Source of the DNA: Nocardia flavorosea NBRC 108225
GTDB taxonomy: Bacteria > Actinomycetota > Actinomycetes > Mycobacteriales > Mycobacteriaceae
DNA length: 64,000 nt
Assembly (NCBI RefSeq): GCF_001613385.1
Contig: NZ_BDCG01000006.1
Span: forward strand, 62,001 to 126,000
Reading direction: 5' to 3'
Both the position numbers and the translations under genes were made by a program. A model generated the notes under the pieces. That model saw only the letters and a program-made list of their open reading frames with translations. It made no database searches and was not told the DNA's origin. Below, in pieces: positions 8,701 through 16,718 of the stretch. Numbering within the stretch: position 1 is the stretch's first letter; every line of letters begins with the position of its first letter.

Positions 8701-10598
8701 CGCAGGCGGCGCATGGCGATCTGGTCGGCGCCGCCGAGCGGGCCGCCCAGCAGATCGAGTGCGTCGTCCGGGCCGAACAACGATGCCGTGGATCCCGTGC
8801 CCCGGCGGGCGGCTTCCCCCGCGAGCACGGCGCGCAGCGAAAGCAGCATCCAGGCGGCCCCGCGGCGGCGGGCCAGCGGGATATCGATCGCCGGCTGCCG
8901 AACCGGGACTCCGGCGGCCAGTAGCGCCCGGCGCAAGGGTGGCAGCAGCAGCGGGACCGATCGCACGATCACCGCCATCTGCGACCACGGGACCCCGTCG
9001 GTGAGGTGGGCGCGGCGCAACTGGTCCGCGATGAGCGAGGCCTCCTTGGCCGGACTGCCGAGCACCCGGACCCTGACCTGCGCGGCGGGTGCGGTATCCC
9101 CCGCTTCCGATGCACCGCGTTCCGCGGGACCCAGATCGGCGAAAGTCGTGCGATGCGCGACACTGCCCGGCAGGCGCGAAGCGATACGCGCGGTCGCGGT
9201 GTGGATGGCCGGACCCGAACGGTGGTTGGTGTGCAGGACGATCCGCCGGGCTGCCGGAACCTCGAGGTCGGTGAGGGATCGGGCGTCGGCGCCGCGGAAG
9301 GTGTAGACGGCCTGGTCGGGGTCGCCGGCGATCACGGTGGTTCCGGCCCCCTCGGCGAGGATCCGCACCAGCAGCGCGGCCTGCGGGTCCAGGTGCTGCG
9401 CGTCGTCGACCAGCAGGCAGCGCAACCGGGCCCGTTCGGCGGCGAGCAGGTCGGCGTCACCGGCCAGCGCATCGAGCGCGGCGCCTACCAATTCCGCCGC
9501 GTTCAACGCCGGTGCCGAGGCCTCCGGCGCGGCCACCCCGACCGACCAGCGCAACAGCATCGCCTGTTCGTAGCGCAGCGCGAACCGGCCCGCCGCCACC
9601 CAATCCGGCCGGTCCTGCTGCCGGCCCAGCTCCATCAGATCCTCCGGGCCGAGTCCGCGTTCGGTAGCGCGCAGCATGAGGTCGCGGAGTTCGTCGGCGA
9701 AGCCGTCCAGGCTCAGGGCGGGTTGCAGTCGCCGCGGCCACAGGTCACGGGCACCGGCCGCGATATCGATGAGGTCGCCGCGCAGCATTTCACGCAGGAC
9801 GGCGTCCTGTTCGGCGCCGGTGAGCAGCCGCGGCGGCGGGTTCCCGTGCCGCGCGGCCTGGCGGCGCAGAATCCCGAAAGCGTAGGAGTGGATCGTGCGG
9901 GCGAGTGGTTCGCGGGTCGCTCCGGAGATCGGCAGTCCGGAAGTGGCACCCGATAGAGATAGGGAGGGGTCGTTCGCCTTGGCGGACATGTGATCGGGCA
10001 CGGCGGTAGCGAGCGGGTGATCGGGTCCGGCGGAGGCGGGGGAACCGGCCCTTTCGGGTGTGGACGGGCTCCCGGCCCCGGCGGCAGTGGCCGAATCGCC
10101 GGCCGCCGTCGAGGTGGGGGTTTGATCGGTCCCGGCGGCAGTCGGCAAGCTGTCGCCCGGGAAGAGCCCGTCGTCGGGCGCCGGGTCGGAGAGCGGGAAC
10201 AGCGCAACGTCGGCGGCGCCGTATCCGCCGGGACCGTTGTCGAACACGGGGGCGCAGGTATCCCAGTGCGCCAACCGCTCCGTGAGAGCGTCGCGTGCGG
10301 CCGCCGCGGCCTGTTTCGAGTGGGTGAGCAGCAGCACCGATTCCGGATCGGCACCGCCGGCGATCCGCGCGGCCGCTACATCGACCAGCAGTGCCGATTT
10401 CCCTGTGCCGGGCCCGCCGAGCACACGCCACAACCGGCCGGAACCGGATTGCGCAGAAGTTGCCAGGGCGGGGGCGAAGAGCGCGCGAATACCGGCGCCC
10501 CAGGTCCGAGCCCGGGGAGCCGATGTTCTCCGGCGCACCAGCCGCACCGGCCTATCCGAACGCACCACGACCGCTATTGCAACAGACGGGGCCGACAC
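5775..10598 (-). CDS. adnA: AdnA subunit of the AdnAB helicase-nuclease, with large disordered insertions
   Basis: 1607 aa from a GTG at 10598, against about 1050 aa for mycobacterial AdnA (Rv3202c). Conserved parts are Walker A LGGPGTGKSA, motif II LLVDDAQHLDP, GDPDQAVYTFRGAD, and a RecB-like nuclease (GRIDRLERD, IVDVKTGK). An iron-sulfur cysteine set, as in AddB-type nucleases, has one Cys in RTCPLRWAL and three in CRHCAVKNSCPV. The extra length is low-complexity: about 85 residues (roughly 139-224) after the first motor motifs, and about 380 residues (roughly 643-1024) rich in Gly, Asp, Glu, Pro and Ser. The start is inferred from where similarity begins and from the divergent hydrolase gene; no strong Shine-Dalgarno sequence marks it. 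Confidence 0.9.
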   Translation of the reverse strand: MSAPSVAIAVVVRSDRPVRLVRRRTSAPRARTWGAGIRALFAPALATSAQSGSGRLWRVLGGPGTGKSALLVDVAAARIAGGADPESVLLLTHSKQAAAAARDALTERLAHWDTCAPVFDNGPGGYGAADVALFPLSDPAPDDGLFPGDSLPTAAGTDQTPTSTAAGDSATAAGAGSPSTPERAGSPASAGPDHPLATAVPDHMSAKANDPSLSLSGATSGLPISGATREPLARTIHSYAFGILRRQAARHGNPPPRLLTGAEQDAVLREMLRGDLIDIAAGARDLWPRRLQPALSLDGFADELRDLMLRATERGLGPEDLMELGRQQDRPDWVAAGRFALRYEQAMLLRWSVGVAAPEASAPALNAAELVGAALDALAGDADLLAAERARLRCLLVDDAQHLDPQAALLVRILAEGAGTTVIAGDPDQAVYTFRGADARSLTDLEVPAARRIVLHTNHRSGPAIHTATARIASRLPGSVAHRTTFADLGPAERGASEAGDTAPAAQVRVRVLGSPAKEASLIADQLRRAHLTDGVPWSQMAVIVRSVPLLLPPLRRALLAAGVPVRQPAIDIPLARRRGAAWMLLSLRAVLAGEAARRGTGSTASLFGPDDALDLLGGPLGGADQIAMRRLRRGIRRTTLELTRSTPASADAAGEPREPGDAAGQTSEPGDALPEPVTGLSEPEYAPIEPEYEPPIPDPDSPQAHRPEDFPDPEFFRDADRLADDTVRYAEDEDWFGLDGDLPYDDPWDGLAPERPDEDDEFGPSPDFPGEGTAPTVASHLVAAGGEHDEFGPQPAPADTDDGSGRPRAHSGGGDGFGSPPEGRDSHNSSGSLSPAYDLQRAPVDRAGGPAEPGEPGPDHVGAPGDDLAGSLGPDHLWPTGSPPAAQRAVGHRDSTRSDGAVAGRSGTVQAHRSPGTAPDPAGQFVNAETGVPPVQEIRSPDGAGSGAGLQDAEDVSAGYRTGVAGRRAAPGGRDGGGTTGSPRGTRPSAGGRDGDGNVSTGSSSGSGRTAVDDTGTADGIGPISDRPSVDILRDLLLGAGDERILAGLTEVELAPLNRALRALDRARRVRRDGGSVEDVLWALWTGSRLEKRWLAQSERGGAAGMQADRDLDAAVALFDAAAAYTDRLPGATIEGFVEYLTEQQIAQERAARSRQDEAVDLLSAHAAAGREWEVVAVAGVQEGIWPDPRPRGTLLHTEDLVDHVAGITERVSRSAPILAEERRLLFLACSRARRSLLVTAVESVTGERDLVPSRFLAELVGGESDGEPGALPIAEPGRVLALHALVAELRAVVCDPDAGAERRRRAAAQLARLALAGIPGTASGDWYGIPGLSTTETLWEDDGPVALSPSTVELLRTCPLRWALERHGGSDGENPHAVKGTLVHTLVQALAGRVPLDRVRAELARSWTSIDPETSWHSRQELRRTEAMLDAFVAWVRSTRAELTQAGVEVPVDCELPGRGGEAPAVRIRGRIDRLERDDRGRFVIVDVKTGKNPVSEADAAQHAQLATYQVAAAAGALDDTTADPEPGGARLVYVGLPASSGVAKERVQPAFDAEALDAWRDTIHTAAATTAGPGFLAIRNDGCRHCAVKNSCPVQDAGRQVTDE

Positions 10599-10661
10599 CG
10601 CCGATACCCCGTCGCACCCGCGGGCGCTGTGAGTCGGCCGTACGGCGATAAGAATGTCACC

Positions 10662-11459
10662 GTGTCCACACTGCATGTTCACCGATTCGGCCCGGTCACC
10701 GGCCCGCCGCTGCTGGCCCTGCACGGTCTCACCGGCCACGGCAGGCGCTGGGCCGACCTGGCCAACCGGTTGCTGCCCGATATCCGAGTCATCGCACCCG
10801 ACCTGCGTGGACACGGGCATTCCACCGCGCTGCCGCCCTGGGATCTCGAGACGATCGTGGCGGACCTGGTGGCGCTGCTCACCACGGAAGCCGATGGACC
10901 GGTGCCGGTGGTCGCGCATTCCTTCGGGGGCGCGTGCGCGCTGCGGCTTGCCGAACTACGGCCCGACCTGGTCCGTGGTCTGGTGCTGCTCGATCCGGCG
11001 GTCGCGCTCGACCCCGCCTGGCTGCACGCGATCGCCCTCGCCACCCTCGACTCCCCGGATTACACCGACGCCGAAGAGGCCCGGAGGGACAAACTCGCCA
11101 CCGGCTGGGGCGCGGCCGACCCGGATCTGCTGCAGGCCGAACTCGACGACCATCTCGTCCCGGCACGCGACGGGCGGGTCGGGTGGCGGGTGAGCCTGCC
11201 GGCGCTGATCGCGTACTGGAGTCAGCTGGCCCGCGAACCCGCGCTACCGCCACCCGGTATGCCGACAGTCCTGGTACGCGCCACGAAAGTGGACCCGCCT
11301 TTCCTCCCCGAGCCGGTGCAGGCGGTGCTCGCCGAGCGGCTGGGCGCGAATCTCACGATCGAGGAGTGGGACTGCGAGCATATGGTCTCGCAGATCCTGC
11401 CGGAGCAGACCGCGGCGTTGATCCGCGCGGCACTGGAGGACCGCGATGGTCACCAGTGA
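10662..11459 (+). CDS. Alpha/beta hydrolase (LipV-like)
   Basis: 265 aa from a GTG at 10662 (VSTLHVHRFGPVTG); an in-frame GTG at 10629 is an alternative and neither has a convincing ribosome site. The fold is a single-domain alpha/beta hydrolase: HGLTGHGRRW for the oxyanion hole, DLRGHGHS, nucleophile Ser in AHSFGG, and the catalytic His in WDCEHMVSQ near the C-terminus. The likely role is an esterase or lipase of unknown substrate. It is divergent from adnA with about 60 bp between start codons and overlaps the next gene by 14 bp. This matches the lipV (Rv3203) position next to adnA in M. tuberculosis. Confidence 0.82.
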   Translation: MSTLHVHRFGPVTGPPLLALHGLTGHGRRWADLANRLLPDIRVIAPDLRGHGHSTALPPWDLETIVADLVALLTTEADGPVPVVAHSFGGACALRLAELRPDLVRGLVLLDPAVALDPAWLHAIALATLDSPDYTDAEEARRDKLATGWGAADPDLLQAELDDHLVPARDGRVGWRVSLPALIAYWSQLAREPALPPPGMPTVLVRATKVDPPFLPEPVQAVLAERLGANLTIEEWDCEHMVSQILPEQTAALIRAALEDRDGHQ

Positions 11460-11742
11460 CGCGCAGGTCGAACACGTCCGGGAATTGGTCGCCTCGATAC
11501 CGCCGGGCCGGGTCGCCACCTACGGTGATATCGCCGTAGCGGTGGGATTGTCGACGCCGCGCACGGTGGGCTGGATCATGCGCACCGACTCCGGCGACCT
11601 GCCCTGGCACCGGGTGCTCGGCGCCTCCGGGAAACCCGCCGCTCATCTGGCCGAACGTCAGCTGCGACTGCTCGCGGCCGAAGGGGTACCCATCTCCGAC
11701 GGCAGGGTCGACCTCCGCGCGGCACGGCATCGGTTCGGCTGA
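11446..11742 (+). CDS. Alkyltransferase-like (ATL) DNA-binding protein, MGMT family without the acceptor Cys
   Basis: 98 aa. It matches the C-terminal DNA-binding domain of O6-alkylguanine-DNA alkyltransferase: IPPGRVATYGDIA, the winged-helix segment PRTVGWIMR, then LPWHRVLGASGK. In active MGMT the motif is PCHRV; here Cys is replaced by Trp, which defines ATL proteins. These bind alkylated guanines and hand them to nucleotide excision repair instead of repairing them directly. It corresponds to Rv3204 in position. Its ATG lies within the end of the hydrolase gene, so the two are probably co-transcribed and translationally coupled. Confidence 0.88.
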   Translation: MVTSDAQVEHVRELVASIPPGRVATYGDIAVAVGLSTPRTVGWIMRTDSGDLPWHRVLGASGKPAAHLAERQLRLLAAEGVPISDGRVDLRAARHRFG

Positions 11743-11765
11743 GTCCGTGAAGTGGTCACGGACTC
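11741..11765 (+). terminator. Stem-loop after the ATL gene
   Basis: A perfect 10-bp inverted repeat (GAGTCCGTGA / TCACGGACTC) with a 5-base loop begins at the ATL stop codon. There is no T-run after it, so it may be a non-canonical terminator or an operator for the following MobA-MoeA gene. Confidence 0.45.
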
Positions 11766-11793
11766 GGGAGGTCGCCCCAGACGGGCGCATAGC

Positions 11794-13860
11794 ATGAACG
11801 GTATGCCGAATTCCGCGCCCGCCCCGGACGTGATCGTGCTCGCCGGGGGCCGGGCCAGTCGTATGGGTGGCGTCGACAAACCGGGGCTCGTGGTGGGCGG
11901 ACGGTCCATGCTGGAAACGGCGCTGGCCGCCGCGGGATCGGGTCGCACGGTGGTCGTCGGGCCACCGCGACCGGAACTCGCCGCGTCGATCCTGCAAACC
12001 CGCGAATCCGAGCCCGGGTCCGGTCCGGTGGCGGCCATTGCGGCCGGTGTGGCCGCACTCGGTGCCGAGGTCACCGCCCATGTGGTCGTCCTCGCCGCGG
12101 ATATGCCGTTCCTGACCTCCACGGTGATCGGTGAATTGCTGGGGCAGCGGGCGGATTTCGACGCGGTGTTCGCGGCCGACAGCAACGGGCGGCCGCAATA
12201 CCTGATCGGTGTGTGGCGGTACGAGGCCCTGGCTGACCGGCTGCGCGAACTCGGCACCGTGGTCAATCAGCCGATGAAGGCACTGGTGCCCGCGCATACG
12301 AAGATGGTGATGCTGGCCGGGGTCGACGATTGCGATACCCCGGGCGATATCGATGCCGCCCGTGCCGCGCTCGCAACGCGTCGGGATTCGGCGCACCGCG
12401 TCGGCCACGACGATCCCTACAGCACCACCGACGGTTCGGCACCGGGCACCAGCGGTGACGCGACGTTCGGCACGGGCAGCACCGAGATAGCCGGCAGCGG
12501 TCGCGGCACACCCGGGCACAGCGGCAGTTCCGAGGTAGGCGACCTTCCTGCCGCGTTCGCTGTCGGCAATTCCGGGCCGGCCACCTCCGATGACTCGGCG
12601 ACGAGCGATACCGGCACAACGGTTCCCGTGACCACCGCACAACCTGTCGCCGGCACCCACCCCCCGCATCACGCTGGAATCCGGGAACCCGCCGCCGACG
12701 CGGCGCTACCACTGGATCGGGCACGTGAAGCCCTGCGCGAGAGCTTGTCCCGGCTTCCCGGACGTCATTGTGAGCTCACCGCTGCCCGGGGCGGGGCGCT
12801 CGCCACCCCGATCACCGCGCTCGGCGCCCTGCCACGATTCGATGTCTCGGCGATGGACGGCTACGCGGTCCGTGGTGACGGCCCGTGGGAGCTTCGCGCC
12901 GATATCGGTTTCGCCGGCGGGCAACGGCCGGACGGTTTACACCCCGGTGAAGCAGTCCGGATCGCCACCGGCGCCCAGGTTCCCGAGGGCACCACCCGTG
13001 TCCTGCGCGATGAATTCGCCCGGTACGACGGCCGGCTGCACCGTCTCCCCGATACTCCGCAGCGTTCCGATATCCGCCGGCGCGGCGAGGACCGCACACC
13101 CGGTGATGTCATCGCACCGGCCGGTTGCGCCGTCACCGCCGCGCTGGTTTCCGCGGCCGCCGCGGTCGAGGTCACCACCGCTGCCGTCCGCGGACCCGTG
13201 CGCGCCCGCATCGTCATGACCGGCGACGAGATCCGCAGTACCGGTCCGCTACAAGCCGGTCAGACCCGGGATTCCATCGGCCCCATCCTGCCCGTACTAC
13301 TCGCCGCACAGGGCGTACGCACCCTCGACCAGGTACACCTCCGCGACACCTCCCACGGTTTCGACCAGGTATTGGCCACCGCCACCGACTGCGATCTCCT
13401 CGTCGTTGTCGGCGCGACCGGCGGCGGCGCCGCCGACCAACTGCGGGGCGCCCTCGACCGCGCTCGAGCCCGAATCCTGGTCCCCCGCCTCGCGCTGCGC
13501 CCCGGCGGTTCCACTGTGGCAGCCGAACTCCCCTCGGCCACAACGGTTCTCGGACTCCCCGGCAACCCGTTCGCCGCAGTCGCCACCCTAATCGCCCTGA
13601 CCCCCGCGATCGTCACAGGCCGCACCGGCGCCCACCCGCCCCCGCCCCTGATCGGCCCCCTGCACAACGCCACCGAGATCTCCGGCCCCGTAACCCGGAT
13701 CGTCCCCGCCCGCAGTGCGAACGACTCCGGCGGCTGGATCGGCGACCCCACCGTGCGAACCGCCCACCTCGGCGGCCTGGTGGACCGCGACGGTGTGGTG
13801 ATCGTCCCAGCCGATGCCCACGACGGGGCCCCGGTCGAGTTCGTCCCGGTCCCCCGATAG
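11794..13860 (+). CDS. MobA-MoeA fusion: molybdopterin guanylyltransferase joined to molybdopterin molybdotransferase
   Basis: 688 aa from an ATG at 11794 (a second ATG lies at 11803). Residues 1-205 form a MobA-type nucleotidyltransferase: VIVLAGGRASRMGGVDK, then VVLAADMPFL and GRPQYLIGVW. About 100 residues of Ser/Thr/Gly-rich linker follow. Residues 305-688 are MoeA: SAMDGYAVRGDG, VRIATGAQVPEG, VMTGDEI, RDSIGPILP, and the signature GLPGNPFAAVATL. MoeA inserts molybdate into adenylylated molybdopterin and MobA adds GMP to make the MGD cofactor, so one protein could do both last steps. NarG nearby needs MGD. In the MoeA half the usual TTGG-V-S-V-G-D stretch reads VVGATGGGAADQL, a diverged version. 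Confidence 0.85.
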   Translation: MNGMPNSAPAPDVIVLAGGRASRMGGVDKPGLVVGGRSMLETALAAAGSGRTVVVGPPRPELAASILQTRESEPGSGPVAAIAAGVAALGAEVTAHVVVLAADMPFLTSTVIGELLGQRADFDAVFAADSNGRPQYLIGVWRYEALADRLRELGTVVNQPMKALVPAHTKMVMLAGVDDCDTPGDIDAARAALATRRDSAHRVGHDDPYSTTDGSAPGTSGDATFGTGSTEIAGSGRGTPGHSGSSEVGDLPAAFAVGNSGPATSDDSATSDTGTTVPVTTAQPVAGTHPPHHAGIREPAADAALPLDRAREALRESLSRLPGRHCELTAARGGALATPITALGALPRFDVSAMDGYAVRGDGPWELRADIGFAGGQRPDGLHPGEAVRIATGAQVPEGTTRVLRDEFARYDGRLHRLPDTPQRSDIRRRGEDRTPGDVIAPAGCAVTAALVSAAAAVEVTTAAVRGPVRARIVMTGDEIRSTGPLQAGQTRDSIGPILPVLLAAQGVRTLDQVHLRDTSHGFDQVLATATDCDLLVVVGATGGGAADQLRGALDRARARILVPRLALRPGGSTVAAELPSATTVLGLPGNPFAAVATLIALTPAIVTGRTGAHPPPPLIGPLHNATEISGPVTRIVPARSANDSGGWIGDPTVRTAHLGGLVDRDGVVIVPADAHDGAPVEFVPVPR

Positions 13861-13898
13861 CAGGAACGGTTACGCCGATGGGGCACACAGGGCGACCA

Positions 13899-14180
13899 CT
13901 ACGACGCGTTCGGGTACGCGACCACGGCACGGCGTATGATTTCGGCAGCTTTTACCCCGTCGGCCTCGACACGTTCCCGTATCTCGGTGGGAAACCGGAT
14001 AAAGGTCACCGGCGTGTTTCCCCCCTTGCCGGCATCGCCGGCCGGTCGCCCGCGATCGAGCACGACCGGATCCCGGTATTCGATCTCGCCCACGACCTCC
14101 TCGGCGGCTACCGGGTACTCCGAGTAGTCGCGAGCCATGTCTTCGTAGTCTTCGTCGGTCAATTTCTTGCGGCTCACCAC
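13899..14180 (-). CDS. Ribbon-helix-helix type antitoxin (CopG-like)
   Basis: 93 aa from a GTG at 14180, or 92 aa from the adjacent GTG at 14177, which overlaps the stop of the remnant toxin frame (GTGA). The N-terminus is acidic (KLTDEDYEDMARDY), a middle part reads AGDAGKGGNTP, and the C-terminus looks like a ribbon-helix-helix DNA-binding element (VTFIRFPTEIRERVEADGVKAAEIIRRAV). This layout is common in actinobacterial antitoxins encoded just downstream of small RelE/BrnT-like or DUF4258-like toxins. The partner toxin upstream appears broken, so this may be a solitary antitoxin. Family assignment is by pattern only. Confidence 0.6.
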   Translation of the reverse strand: MVSRKKLTDEDYEDMARDYSEYPVAAEEVVGEIEYRDPVVLDRGRPAGDAGKGGNTPVTFIRFPTEIRERVEADGVKAAEIIRRAVVAYPNAS

Positions 14181-14457
14181 TTCGGTTCCTCCCGTTGCGG
14201 CGCAAGGTCCAATGGGTCGATATACGACTCGAGGCCGGCATTTGCCCTTGTTCCGGACGCAGCATCATCGCGTGAGACACGACCATCTCGGCCGGGTCGG
14301 ACACGTCGGCAATCGTCTCTATCAGGGGTTCGTTGTTGTCGTAGCGGCCGATGAACAGCACACGCCGACCAGGTCCTGAACCACGAACCCTGCACACCCT
14401 TGACTATGCCGTTACGGCAGGGTTCACCCTGTAGTCCCGGTCGGCGAGCACGCGCCG
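14174..14457 (-). pseudogene. Remnant of a small toxin gene (DUF4258/BrnT-like) disrupted by a stop codon and a frameshift
   Basis: On the minus strand, RRVLADRDYRVNP ends at an in-frame TAG (14404-14406). The same frame then continues as GRRVLFIGRYDNNEPLIET and VSDPAEMVVSHAMMLRPE, which resembles the conserved RVLFIG...EV...VIHAMPLRP stretch of small toxins. After that the likely continuation lies in another frame (LESYIDPLDLAPQREEPKW) and its stop overlaps the antitoxin start. The 5' end runs close to the divergent MerR gene at 14482. A stop and a shift suggest a dead toxin. The alternative is chance similarity in non-coding DNA. Confidence 0.45.
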
Positions 14458-14481
14458 GCATTCCGATCCGAGGAGCCGATC

Positions 14482-15207
14482 ATGTCCTGGAGTACTCGTG
14501 AACTCGCCGAACTCGCCGGCACCAGTGTGCGGACGGTACGGCACTATCACGATGTCGGCCTCCTCGAACAACCCGAACGCGGCAGCAACGGTTACAAGCG
14601 CTACGGCGTCGCGCACCTGCTACGCGTACTGCGCATCAAACGCCTGGCCGATCTCGGCATACCCCTGTCCCGGATCGCCGATATGGGTGAGAACGAATAT
14701 CCGCGGGAATCGCTACACACGCTGGATGCCGAACTGGCCGCGACCATCGAGCGCCTGCAACGCATCCGCATGGAACTGGCCCTCATTCTCCGCCAGGGCT
14801 CCCACACCGATCTCCCACCCGACCTTACGCCGGTCAGCACAGAATTCACCGAGGCCGATCGCGCCTACACCGTCATCGCGAACCGAGTCCTCGGTCCGAC
14901 CGCCCTGGATTCGCTACGCGAATTTCTCACCACCGGCGACGCCACCGATCCCGCCATGACCGATTTCGACAACCTCCCTGCCGACGCCGACGAACAGACC
15001 CGGGAGAGAGTCGCCGAACAAGTCGCGCCGTATGCCCGGAAACTCCACACCACCTACCCGAACCTCAGCACAGTGCACGATTCACCGGTCGGCCCCCAGC
15101 GCGCAGTCCAAGCTCTCGCGCTGGCCCTGAAGGAGCTCTACAACGAGGCCCAGTTCGACGTCCTCCTTCGCGTGTCCCGCCTACTCACGGCCGCTGAGCA
15201 GGACTGA
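14482..15207 (+). CDS. MerR-family transcriptional regulator
   Basis: 241 aa. The N-terminal winged helix is clear: STRELAELAGTSVRTVRHYH, DVGLLEQPERGSNGYKRYG, then a dimerisation helix (LHTLDAELAATIERLQRIRMELAL). The C-terminal half (about residues 100-241) is a helical domain of unknown ligand without the cysteine pattern of metal-sensing MerR members. A good Shine-Dalgarno sequence (GAGGAG) lies about 7 bases before the ATG. It ends 6 bp before the 3' end of narI, which is convergent. Whether it controls the neighbouring nar genes cannot be told from the sequence. Confidence 0.88.
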   Translation: MSWSTRELAELAGTSVRTVRHYHDVGLLEQPERGSNGYKRYGVAHLLRVLRIKRLADLGIPLSRIADMGENEYPRESLHTLDAELAATIERLQRIRMELALILRQGSHTDLPPDLTPVSTEFTEADRAYTVIANRVLGPTALDSLREFLTTGDATDPAMTDFDNLPADADEQTRERVAEQVAPYARKLHTTYPNLSTVHDSPVGPQRAVQALALALKELYNEAQFDVLLRVSRLLTAAEQD

Positions 15208-15213
15208 CCGGGG

Positions 15214-15954
15214 TCAGTGCCAGCGTTCCGGGGTGACCGGGGCTTCCCAGGCGCGGGCGTAGCGGCGTTTGTCGGGGCCGGCTACTTCCTTGCTGCGGTA
15301 GACCACGTAGGGGCGGACCAGGTACCCGACGGGGGCGGAGAACATGTGGACGAGGCGGGTGTAGGGCCAGACGGCGACCAGTGCCAGGACGAACAGGCCG
15401 TGGGCTTGGAACGTCCAGGGGGTGCCGACCATCAGTTCCGGCTGGGGGCTCAGGGTGAAAAGGCTGCGGAACCATGGGGAGACCGTTTCGCGGTAGTTGT
15501 AGGTGCCCCACAACAGGTTGCTGCCCATGGTGTTCAGCATGCCGGTGATCAGGGCGCCGGCCAGCAGGAAATACATGAACTTGTCGTTGGTGGTGGTTGC
15601 TTTGCGGACGGCGGGGACGGTGCAGCGGCGGTAGAGCAGGATGCCGATACCGGCGATCACCATGAGACCGGCCACCGAGCCCGCGCTCACCGACACCAGG
15701 TGATAGGCGTGTTCGCTGATACCGACCGCCGCGGTCCAGGATTCGGGGATCAGGACACCGAGCACATGTCCGAAGAACACCCCGAGCATTCCGAAATGGA
15801 ACAGTGGGCTGCCCATCCGCAACAGGCGGGATTCGTAGATCTGCGAGGAGCGGGTGGTCCAGCCGAACTGGTCGTTGCGGTAGCGCCAGATATGGCCGAG
15901 CACGAACGACGTGAACGCCACGTACGGCAGGGTCATCCACAGGAAAGTGGTCAC
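15214..15954 (-). CDS. narI: Respiratory nitrate reductase gamma subunit NarI
   Basis: 246 aa from a GTG at 15954, chosen because GAGGAGG sits just upstream. Five transmembrane segments are visible (TLPYVAFTSFVLGHIW; FHFGMLGVFFGHVLGVLIP; SVSAGSVAGLMVIAGIGILL; FMYFLLAGALITGMLNTMG; FQAHGLFVLALVAVW). His residues in helix 2 (HFGMLGVFFGH) and in FQAHGLFV/RLVHMF are positioned to bind the two b-type haems. NarI anchors NarGH to the membrane and passes electrons from menaquinol. It is the last gene of narGHJI. Confidence 0.93.
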   Translation of the reverse strand: MTTFLWMTLPYVAFTSFVLGHIWRYRNDQFGWTTRSSQIYESRLLRMGSPLFHFGMLGVFFGHVLGVLIPESWTAAVGISEHAYHLVSVSAGSVAGLMVIAGIGILLYRRCTVPAVRKATTTNDKFMYFLLAGALITGMLNTMGSNLLWGTYNYRETVSPWFRSLFTLSPQPELMVGTPWTFQAHGLFVLALVAVWPYTRLVHMFSAPVGYLVRPYVVYRSKEVAGPDKRRYARAWEAPVTPERWH

Positions 15955-16006
15955 CGGGTCCTCCTCGGAGCGAATTCGAGCGGTCCGCACAGGCGGAGAT
16001 ATCGCC

Positions 16007-16687
16007 TCACCGGCGGCCTTCCGCTCGGCCCGGCATCGTCGGGTCCATGGCGAAGGGGTCCAGTCCGACCTCTTCCTCGGGCGGGCCCTGCGCCGCGAGT
16101 TCGGCGATCTTGCGACGGTCCGCGGTGGTCGGTGGGGCGAGAGTCGCCAGTACGGCGGCCAGTACCCCGGCATAGGGCGAACCGGCATCGGACAGCGACA
16201 GTCGCAGCAGCTCTATCACCGGGACGTGTTCGCCGAGGAGACGTTCCCCGCCGACGGGGTCCACGGTGGCGGCGAATTCGAGCAGCACCGGCAGGTGATC
16301 GGGGAGCTCGGTGTCGTCGAGTTCGACCCCGGCGTGCCGGTAGGCGTGTTTGAACCGCAGCAGCGCCATACCGCGTTTGCGGGTGTCACCGTAGGCGTAG
16401 AAGGTGAGGTGCAAGCTGGCGCGGCGGCGCATATCGAAGGTTTCGACGTAGTGCGCGGCCAGGTCGAGTTGCGGTGTGGTGCGCAGGTGGTCGAGGAATT
16501 CCGACGGGTGCGTGCGGACCGGGTCCGGAAGTTCCGCAACGGCTGCACTCACCTGATCGAGCATCGTGAGCGTCGCGGTGGTGGGATAGTCGAGCAGCAG
16601 GGCGGCGGTTCGCCAGACGACCCGGCGGTCCCGTTCACTCATCGCGACCGTGGGCTCGGGCCGGCGGCGGAGTTTCAGCAGCGCCAT
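16007..16687 (-). CDS. narJ: Nitrate reductase assembly chaperone NarJ
   Basis: 226 aa from an ATG at 16687 preceded by GGAG. The helical NarJ/TorD-like fold is recognisable: VVWRTAALLLDYP, LDLAAHYVETFDMRRRASLHLTFY and TRKRGMALLRFKHAYR, then LPDHLPVLLEFAA. NarJ binds the NarG apoprotein and assists molybdenum cofactor insertion and membrane attachment. It lies between narH and narI with spacers of 31 and 52 bp, the usual order. The C-terminal tail (GLDPFAMDPTMPGRAEGRR) is variable. Confidence 0.93.
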   Translation of the reverse strand: MALLKLRRRPEPTVAMSERDRRVVWRTAALLLDYPTTATLTMLDQVSAAVAELPDPVRTHPSEFLDHLRTTPQLDLAAHYVETFDMRRRASLHLTFYAYGDTRKRGMALLRFKHAYRHAGVELDDTELPDHLPVLLEFAATVDPVGGERLLGEHVPVIELLRLSLSDAGSPYAGVLAAVLATLAPPTTADRRKIAELAAQGPPEEEVGLDPFAMDPTMPGRAEGRR

Positions 16688-16718
16688 CACACACTCCGCT
16701 CGGCGATCGGCGGGTAGG

